Shown piece after piece: positions 58,099 to 64,000 of a stretch of DNA of 64,000 bases. The notes under the pieces were generated by a model. That model ran no database searches, was not told where the DNA came from, and saw only the letters and a list, made by a program, of their open reading frames with translations. The stretch is from contig BOKF01000039.1 of the NCBI GenBank assembly GCA_016860845.1, forward strand, positions 13,944 to 77,943, given 5' to 3'. The translations under genes were made by a program, and so were the position numbers. The DNA is from Chloroflexota bacterium (GTDB taxonomy: Bacteria > Chloroflexota > Anaerolineae > 4572-78 > J111). Positions within the stretch are counted from its first letter, which is position 1, and every line of letters starts with the position of its first letter.

Positions 58099-58121
58099 GG
58101 GGTTTCCACATCTACTGTTTA

Positions 58122-59072
58122 CTAATTCATTAACGCTTCAATCATTCTCCGTATTTGTTTGATCGACTCCGGATGGCGCAGGACGACAATATCGGCCCCG
58201 GACAGGAGCAGGGTGCTGGCAGTGAGCGTCTCCCAATTGACGGCCCGCTCGGCCCAGTCGCCCCAGGCCGGAGGGATGCCATCATCGCTGCGAGCTTCTT
58301 TAGTGCGCCAGGCTTCCTCGCCGGGAGTGACCAGCATCGGCTGCTGGGTCATGCTGTCTCCTTGCAGGGCCGCCAGCCGCAGCCGCTCCATAACGCTGTA
58401 GCCGTACTCCATGCCGTAGCCCAGCGCTCCCGTGGTCGGGTCCATGACGATGCGCTCCAGCGGCAGGCCCACGTCACGGATGAGAATAATCAACTGCTTG
58501 CACAAGTTGACATCCATCGGGCTACGGGCGTTGACCAGATGGCCGTGGGCGATGGCCGCCGCAACAATCGTCCGGTAGTTTTTATCCTCGCAGATGCCCA
58601 ATACCAGGCGTTCCCCTTTGCCCTCTTCGGCCACGGCCACCAGAATTTCGTTGTCTAACTCGGCCTGGCCCGGTCCAAAAACGACGAGCGGCAGGCCGGT
58701 CGCCTCCAGAACCCGGCGCAGCGTTTTGCGGGCGTAGTCGGGTTTCAAATCGGGGTGGGGGGCGAACTTGAGCAAGAGGATGTCGGCCCCGCTGGCTTCA
58801 ACCGCCCTGGCCCAGGCCACCACATCGTTTGTAACCTCTCCCCAGGCCTGCTGCAAGAGCGGGGGCCAGTCGGCCGGCGGGCGATCCTGGACCTCGACGG
58901 CAATAACCGGGGAATGAGGCATCTTTCCTTCAAAGTGGAGGAAAGGCAGGGTGGTTTCACCGCCCACGGTGACAGTTTTGGCCCGGGTCCCCCCATTCGC
59001 CGGGGTCGCGCCCAGTGTGATTTCGCGGACCTGGCCGGTCCACTTTTCGGTAGGAATTTCGATAACTGGCAT
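58122..59072 (-). CDS. acsD: Corrinoid/iron-sulfur protein small subunit AcsD
   Basis: 316 aa TIM barrel. VIEIPTEKWTGQVREITLG opens it; GGETTLPFLHFEGKMPHSPV, KFAPHPDLKPDYARKTLRRV and DPTTGALGYGMEYGYSVMERL are family blocks. It pairs with AcsC. The ATG has AAAGGAGATCATCA upstream. Confidence 0.96.
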   Translation of the reverse strand: MPVIEIPTEKWTGQVREITLGATPANGGTRAKTVTVGGETTLPFLHFEGKMPHSPVIAVEVQDRPPADWPPLLQQAWGEVTNDVVAWARAVEASGADILLLKFAPHPDLKPDYARKTLRRVLEATGLPLVVFGPGQAELDNEILVAVAEEGKGERLVLGICEDKNYRTIVAAAIAHGHLVNARSPMDVNLCKQLIILIRDVGLPLERIVMDPTTGALGYGMEYGYSVMERLRLAALQGDSMTQQPMLVTPGEEAWRTKEARSDDGIPPAWGDWAERAVNWETLTASTLLLSGADIVVLRHPESIKQIRRMIEALMN

Positions 59073-59084
59073 TGATGATCTCCT

Positions 59085-59582
59085 TTATTCCGTTGGTTTT
59101 GAATGTCGTTCCTTGAAGATGTCAAGGGGTGACTTGCGCGCCGCGCCGGAACCCATCCCAACCAGGTCCGCCTCCGTCCTGGCAGACACAAAACGCAGCA
59201 CATCCTCAAACCGTAATACGGCCGCCGGATAGTGGGTGCCGCCTTCGTGATGCATCACATAGATTTCCCGCACGTTTTGGTCAAGCATAAGTTGAACAGC
59301 GGCCGCTGCCGGGATGTCGGCGGGCACATGTGGGATGTCGGCGCGCATCACATCGGCGGCAGCTAGAGCCTCTAAACCGTACACATTGATGCCCGCCTGA
59401 CCATAAGCCACTGCTACTTCCCGGCGAGAAAGCAGGCCAATCGCGTGACCATACTCGTCGAGGACAATGAGCGCCTCAAGTTCCTTGGCCAGCAAGGTCC
59501 GGGCTGCTTCAACCAGCGGCGTTTGGGCCGGGCAGGTCGGCACGCCGATATGCATCAAATCACGAACTAACTTGTCAGGCAT
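59085..59582 (-). CDS. CBS-domain protein within the acs operon
   Basis: 165 aa with two CBS domains (DLMHIGVPTCPAQTPLVEAA, LEALIVLDEYGHAIGLLSRR; then ADIPHVPADIPAAAAVQLML, REIYVMHHEGGTHYPAAVL). There is a poorly conserved tail of about 25 residues. Its stop is 13 bases before acsD. CBS pairs bind AMP/ATP or SAM, so it could report energy status to the pathway. I know of no standard acs operon member like it. Confidence 0.88.
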   Translation of the reverse strand: MPDKLVRDLMHIGVPTCPAQTPLVEAARTLLAKELEALIVLDEYGHAIGLLSRREVAVAYGQAGINVYGLEALAAADVMRADIPHVPADIPAAAAVQLMLDQNVREIYVMHHEGGTHYPAAVLRFEDVLRFVSARTEADLVGMGSGAARKSPLDIFKERHSKPTE

Positions 59583-59598
59583 CCGGGATCCTTTTTTA

Positions 59599-59652
59599 AG
59601 TTCCTATGAGTTCCTTGAGTTCCCAGGGAACTCGTGGGAACTCATAGGAACT
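59599..59652. repeat. Large heptad-based palindrome between acsB and the CBS gene
   Basis: AGTTCCTATGAGTTCC (59599-59614) pairs perfectly with 59637-59652, and the centre GAGTTCCCAGGGAACTC is itself a palindrome. GAGTTCC heptads make up the arms. Read on the minus strand it would form a very stable hairpin after the acsB stop. Confidence 0.85.
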
Positions 59653-59667
59653 CTGGAAGACCACTCC

Positions 59668-61962
59668 TTAAAACATGGGGTCCATCAGTAGAGCCGGATG
59701 GCCGCTCTGCTCCAGGAAGGCCAGGAGTTCTTCCACTTCGGTGCAAACGGTCTCGTCGGCAATTTTTTCGATTAACCCTGGATCGCCTTCACGCTCGGCC
59801 ACCTGCTGTAACTCCTCGGCCATACTCTTCTTGAGAAAGCTGCTCATCCAAACCACCCGCTTAAAGCCGCCATCGGCGGAAATGAACTTGGGGCTGGTCA
59901 GATAATACTTGCCTACACCCATCACCCCCGGCGTTTGCAGGCCGCCGCCGGCGATACCGGCCAATGTGCTGAAGGTCATCCCGGCGGGAGTCATGCTGGT
60001 GTCTTCGCGGGAGACCACCATGACCCCGTTCGCTTCGGGGATTACCATCACAATGCACTCGAAGCAGCCACAGGCCGTCATGGGATTTTCCATGATGGAG
60101 TACATGCTCACTTCCTGAACAGCGCCGTGAGACCCCTGCCCGGCATAGGTGTTTGTGCCCTGCCAGTAACCCTTGGTGGTGTCAAGCGCCCGCCCTTTAT
60201 GGATGGGCTGGTTGGGGCCGGTCTGGTTGATCTCGTAGCTGGCCTTGCAGTCCAGCCAGTTGTAAGCGCCGCACAATCCCAGCCGCTCCGGCGAAACAAT
60301 GCAGACGTGATTGGGGGCAAAACTCTGGCACAGGGTACAGGAGTAGAACACTTCTACCTTATCGTCGGTCAGATCGGCCAGGCGGCGGTTACGATAATCA
60401 TAAGCGGCCCGTGCTCTGTCCAGCCATTCGCTGTACTGGGCCGGTTCGGTGATGATTTTGACCTGGACCTTATCCACGATACTGCCAAAGTCGGCGTGGA
60501 AACGGGCGTGCAGGATGTCGCCGAAGTGGCGCAGGGTAAAACCTTTGTCGGCGGCGGATTTGCTGATCCGAATCCAGGCAATGTCGCGCTGGCCAATGTG
60601 CTGAATGCCCGACGCGCCGTTGATAAAGTAGTGGATCTGCCGCTCCAGCACCGGCTCAAAATCCAGTTGCATTTTGCGGCCGGCCACCTCGACCAGGATA
60701 CCCATATCCAACGCCCCGCCGGCTTCGATCTGGTCGAAATCAGGACCGACGACCTCAATTTTCCCATCTTCCACCTGGTCCATATCCACCATGCGCAGAT
60801 ACTCAAAGGCCCGCGAGTATTTGCCGCCAAATTCGATGCGCATATCAGCCTTGCGCACCACTTCCCCCTCAAAGGCCGACCCATACGGCACAGGCACCGG
60901 CACGTCGGCGATTTTGACCTTCACCCCGCGCACTTCGATGCATTTTTGGACCAGCCGCTCCGCCTTTTCCATATCGTCCCGGCCCGAAATCTCGTTCCAG
61001 GGCATAGAGATGACATGCTCATAGGTGGTGATGCCCGTCGGTAAGATCTGGGGGATGACCGTATCGGCAATCACCGGAAACCCAAAGTTGATAGCTCCCG
61101 CCGCCGCCGCATATTTCAGGTCGTCCACCTCGCCCAGGGCTATCACAAAGGCAAAGACACGGTCCTTGTTATAAAGCAGGATATCGCGGGCCTGGCCGCC
61201 TTTAAGGCCGCCAAAGGTGAGGGCTGAACGCGTGGCAAAGCCCAGGGCGTAGATGGCGCTGATAGTATCGGTGCCGAAGGGGACGATATAGGTATCGTAG
61301 CCCATCTCCACCCCTTCTTCCTGCAACTGGTGAATAATGGAGCGGCCGTTGGTGTTGCCGGAAAGGAAGGTCAAGATGTTGCGGCGCTGTAGTTCTCGGA
61401 CAATTTTGACCGCCACTTCGTTCGATTTGGCCGCGCCGACAATCGCCGCAAAGCCGGGCATGCGCCCATCCACCAGTTGGATACCCCATGAGCGTAACTG
61501 GACATCGTCAATCGGGCCGTTCAGGTGACCGGCCGCCCGGCCGTTACCGTCCCCCCGGCCATCGTCGGGGCTGGTGAAAGCGGTGCCGCCCGCCAGGTGA
61601 AAGCCGGGCATTGGCTCCGGCTGCAGGTCATAAATGAAGCGAATTGCCTCAATCGTTTCGGCGGCCAGCAGGGTGGCCATGCCGCTGTCAAGGGTCTCGC
61701 CCAGGTAAGGCGTCCAATGGCTGGCCGCTGGAAGCGGGTGCAGGAGCGAACGGGACTGTTTGAGCACACCTTCCAGTTGGCCCAGCGTTTTTACCTGGAT
61801 CCCGGTCATCCCAAAAATGAGGGGGAGATAGTAAGCCGTATTGGGGAAAGCCACCGGCGCATCTGGCCCTTTCTCCGCCAGAGCTTTCTGGACCATGACT
61901 TCGGCCTCGGTGACCAGGGCATTAGCCCCCCGAATAGCGCGTGTAGCAATATATCGAGACAT
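59668..61962 (-). CDS. acsB: Acetyl-CoA synthase catalytic subunit AcsB
   Basis: 764 aa from ATG 61962, preceded by AAAAGGAGGACACCC; a longer frame overlapping cooS is not used. The A-cluster ligands are visible: CTLCQSFAPNHVC, then GLCGAYNWLDCKA (about 539-570), and ACGCFEC (about 630), whose Cys-Gly-Cys binds the distal nickel. The N-terminal region (ANALVTEAEVMVQKA, FPNTAYYLPLIFG) is the CODH-contacting domain, so this is the full bacterial form. It joins CO, methyl and CoA into acetyl-CoA. Confidence 0.97.
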   Translation of the reverse strand: MSRYIATRAIRGANALVTEAEVMVQKALAEKGPDAPVAFPNTAYYLPLIFGMTGIQVKTLGQLEGVLKQSRSLLHPLPAASHWTPYLGETLDSGMATLLAAETIEAIRFIYDLQPEPMPGFHLAGGTAFTSPDDGRGDGNGRAAGHLNGPIDDVQLRSWGIQLVDGRMPGFAAIVGAAKSNEVAVKIVRELQRRNILTFLSGNTNGRSIIHQLQEEGVEMGYDTYIVPFGTDTISAIYALGFATRSALTFGGLKGGQARDILLYNKDRVFAFVIALGEVDDLKYAAAAGAINFGFPVIADTVIPQILPTGITTYEHVISMPWNEISGRDDMEKAERLVQKCIEVRGVKVKIADVPVPVPYGSAFEGEVVRKADMRIEFGGKYSRAFEYLRMVDMDQVEDGKIEVVGPDFDQIEAGGALDMGILVEVAGRKMQLDFEPVLERQIHYFINGASGIQHIGQRDIAWIRISKSAADKGFTLRHFGDILHARFHADFGSIVDKVQVKIITEPAQYSEWLDRARAAYDYRNRRLADLTDDKVEVFYSCTLCQSFAPNHVCIVSPERLGLCGAYNWLDCKASYEINQTGPNQPIHKGRALDTTKGYWQGTNTYAGQGSHGAVQEVSMYSIMENPMTACGCFECIVMVIPEANGVMVVSREDTSMTPAGMTFSTLAGIAGGGLQTPGVMGVGKYYLTSPKFISADGGFKRVVWMSSFLKKSMAEELQQVAEREGDPGLIEKIADETVCTEVEELLAFLEQSGHPALLMDPMF

Positions 61963-61975
61963 GGGTGTCCTCCTT

Positions 61976-63988
61976 TTAGGCCGATACGCCGTATAAGGCC
62001 GCCTGCCGTTCGGCGAGGGGCAGAGCTTCCAGTTCAAGCACGCGAGCGTCGCCGCTGCGGCCAAAACGTGACGGGTCATAAGCTGGCAAATTCAGAGCGG
62101 CTCGCTTTTGGTCAATGTGTTCCAGGGTCTTGCGGATCATTTCGTCCGGGTCGGCGATAAACTCCATCTTGCCCCCGTATAACTTCTCCCAACCCTCGCT
62201 GAGATAGTTCAGCACCAGGTCGCTGTCAGAAACCCGGTCAGGCATACCGCTCACCGGCGAAGAGCCGCCAAAGATGACGTAGGCGCCGGAGGCGACGCAG
62301 TAAGCCCCAATGGCCAGAGCCTTCTCGCTCATCCACTCCGGGGCCAGACCGACCGCCGGGATCTGGTCAATATCGTCGCCCAGGCCGCCATCTTCAACCA
62401 TCTGGGTCAGCACGGTCAGAATGCGGGTATTGTCTACGCAAGACCCCATATGCAGCACGGGCGGGATGCCGACGGTTTCGCACACTTCCCGCAACCCCGG
62501 CCCGACCTTGTCCAGCCCGGCCTCGCCCAGCAGCAGTCCCAGCTTGGCGCTGGCGATAGCGCCGCAGCCCGTCTCGACCACCAGCACGTCTTGCTTGAGC
62601 AGCTCCTGGGTTACGTGGGTATGCAGGTAATCGTGGCGGCTGCGCGGATTATTGCAGCCAACGATGGCGGCGACCCCGCGAATCCGCCCGGCCATGATGG
62701 CGTCATTTAGCGGGCGGAAGGAGGCCCGGTAGGTGCCGCCCAACATGTAGTTGATGTACTCGTGAGAAAAGCCGGGAACCAGGCTTTCGCGCACGTTGGG
62801 GATCTGGATCTGGCCCCGATTCTTGTAGTTGTCAATAGCGTGGCGCAAAATATCTTTGGCAATGGTCAGCGCCCGGTGTTCGTCAAACTCGATGTGCAGG
62901 GCGCCCTTGATTTTGACCTTCGGAGACGTGGTAATGACCTGGGTATGGAAATTCTCGGCCAGGCTGACCAGGGCCTGCATGATGCACTGGACATCCACAA
63001 CCATGGCCTCGACCGCGCCGGTCAAGATGGCCAGTTCCTGCTGCAAAAAATTGCCCGCCGCCGGGACGCCCTGGCGCATCAGGATTTCGTTGGCGGTGCA
63101 GCAAATACCGGCCAGGTTCACCCCTTTAGCCCCGGCCGCCTGGGCATACTCGATAATTTCCGGGGCTTGCGAGGCGGCCACGATCATCTCACTGAGGGTC
63201 GGCTCATGCCCATGCACCACCACGTTGACCATATCCTCCTTCAACACCCCCAGATTGGCCTGCCCCAAAATTGGCGCGGGCGTGCCAAACAAGATGTCGG
63301 CGATATCGGTGGCGATCATGCTGCCCCCCCAGCCATCGGCCAGGGCGGTGCGAATGGCATGGTGTAACAAGTGGGCTACCTCCTGGTCGTCGCCGATGTG
63401 GGTGCGATGGAGAGCCTCGACGACCTCGCGGTCAACGCCGCGCGGGATCACACCGTGTTCTTGCCATAACTGTTGGCGTTTTTGCGGCGCCCGGCTGGTA
63501 ACAACCACCTGACCCTTTTGCTGCCCAAATTGGGCCAGGTACAGGTCGGCCAGGTCGTTGGCAATCTCAGTGGGAGAACGCCCTTCCGTAGGAATATTGT
63601 ATTTGGCGGCAATGGTCCGTAATTTTGCCACATCGCGGATCATGTAACCTTCGGCCTTGTTTTCCACCACGGCTTTGAGGGTAAAGGCCATATCCCGGCC
63701 ATGGTCGGAGTGGGCCGCCGCCCCAGAGGCGATGGATCGCACCAGGTTGCGCGCCTGGATGGTGTCAATCGTCGCGCCGCAGACGCCGGTCAGGCCATCT
63801 TTGGTCAGCCGGCAGGGACCCATCCCGCACAGCTTACAGCACAGCCCGGCCGAACCGATATTGCAGGGTGGTAAGGCATCGGCCCGGGTAAAGGCCGTGC
63901 CCAATCCCAACTCGTCTGCCCGGATCAACATGGCCTGAGCTGCCGGGTCAATCGAATACTCTTCAACATTTCGTTTTTGTTTAGTCAT
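61976..63988 (-). CDS. cooS: Anaerobic carbon monoxide dehydrogenase catalytic subunit
   Basis: 670 aa. B/D-cluster cysteines lie at 42, 50, 51, 54, 59 and 70 (PCNIGSAGLCCKLCGMGPC and GVCGA). C-cluster and proton-path elements are VVVHGHEPTLSE, GICCTANEILMRQG, VVETGCGAIASAKLG and HMGSCVDNTRI. It reduces CO2 to CO for AcsB and can oxidise CO. AGGAGGTCCCTC precedes the ATG. AcsB starts 14 bases after its stop, so the two form one complex, and it is the first gene of the visible operon. Confidence 0.97.
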   Translation of the reverse strand: MTKQKRNVEEYSIDPAAQAMLIRADELGLGTAFTRADALPPCNIGSAGLCCKLCGMGPCRLTKDGLTGVCGATIDTIQARNLVRSIASGAAAHSDHGRDMAFTLKAVVENKAEGYMIRDVAKLRTIAAKYNIPTEGRSPTEIANDLADLYLAQFGQQKGQVVVTSRAPQKRQQLWQEHGVIPRGVDREVVEALHRTHIGDDQEVAHLLHHAIRTALADGWGGSMIATDIADILFGTPAPILGQANLGVLKEDMVNVVVHGHEPTLSEMIVAASQAPEIIEYAQAAGAKGVNLAGICCTANEILMRQGVPAAGNFLQQELAILTGAVEAMVVDVQCIMQALVSLAENFHTQVITTSPKVKIKGALHIEFDEHRALTIAKDILRHAIDNYKNRGQIQIPNVRESLVPGFSHEYINYMLGGTYRASFRPLNDAIMAGRIRGVAAIVGCNNPRSRHDYLHTHVTQELLKQDVLVVETGCGAIASAKLGLLLGEAGLDKVGPGLREVCETVGIPPVLHMGSCVDNTRILTVLTQMVEDGGLGDDIDQIPAVGLAPEWMSEKALAIGAYCVASGAYVIFGGSSPVSGMPDRVSDSDLVLNYLSEGWEKLYGGKMEFIADPDEMIRKTLEHIDQKRAALNLPAYDPSRFGRSGDARVLELEALPLAERQAALYGVSA

Positions 63989-64000
63989 GAGGGACCTCCT

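Noticed and set aside
59935..61044. 369-codon plus-strand frame opposite acsB
   Set aside because: Antisense shadow of the AcsB gene with its A-cluster cysteines.
1..64000. tRNA, rRNA, cobalamin riboswitch or replication origin
   Set aside because: I found no cloverleaf, rRNA core, riboswitch box or DnaA-box cluster by reading; the region upstream of cooS, where a riboswitch might be, is outside the window.

Overview
The window is high-GC bacterial DNA densely packed with genes. The best guess for the source is a Chloroflexota (Anaerolineae-like) bacterium. This is inferred from the gene mix: a bacterial Wood-Ljungdahl carbonyl branch, ECF sigma/DUF5667-type pairs, PTH2-type peptidyl-tRNA hydrolase, ThyX, and very many small palindromic and heptad repeats. 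No rRNA or tRNA is present to confirm it.

Layout. (1) 1-8 kb: the end of an FAD-linked oxidase, a squalene/phytoene synthase-geranylgeranyl reductase pair, ThyX, an ECF sigma factor with its membrane partner, a DUF1361 membrane protein, a membrane-anchored cytochrome c and Pth2. (2) 7.7-13.1 kb: a high-affinity phosphate uptake system (PstB, then PstS-PstC-PstA-PstB-PhoU). The second PstB lacks the Q-loop glutamine. (3) 13.2-19 kb: an M81 peptidase, then an AT-richer island of two integron gene cassettes with recognisable attC sites but no integrase in view, then a PIN-type toxin-antitoxin pair. (4) 19-42.5 kb: a long, almost entirely minus-strand catabolic cluster. It holds a CUT1-type ABC importer, two Gfo/Idh/MocA dehydrogenases, an N-acyl-D-amino-acid deacylase, two RidA proteins, CutC, CBM9-like, SMP-30, zinc alcohol dehydrogenase, M20, M24 and M19 peptidases, a GguC/AraD1-like FAH protein, a class V aminotransferase, SDR, RraA and D-threonine aldolase-like proteins. 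(5) 43-48.8 kb: a second sigma/anti-sigma pair, a GT-C-like membrane protein, an Asn/Asp-rich lipoprotein that shares a low-complexity tail with the anti-sigma partner, and two tandem DarA-like cyclic-di-AMP receptors. (6) 48.9-64 kb: a minus-strand Wood-Ljungdahl cluster in transcription order cooS, acsB, CBS protein, acsD, acsC, sirtuin, acsV/RACo, cooC, acsE, metallophosphoesterase, DUF166, cooC.

The cluster in (6) would make acetyl-CoA from CO2/CO, a methyl group on tetrahydrofolate, and CoA. CooS makes CO, AcsE moves the methyl group to the corrinoid protein AcsCD, AcsB joins the parts, the RACo-like protein reactivates oxidised cobalt, and the CooC ATPases insert nickel.

The strongest unexplained structure is repeat DNA. 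At least eight families of short inverted or heptad repeats occur between genes, and members lie in frame inside coding sequences. The RACo-like gene carries three different repeat-type expansions and the M20 peptidase carries one. Several apparent gene starts and ends are also made of repeat DNA, so start sites were chosen by ribosome binding sites rather than by longest frame.
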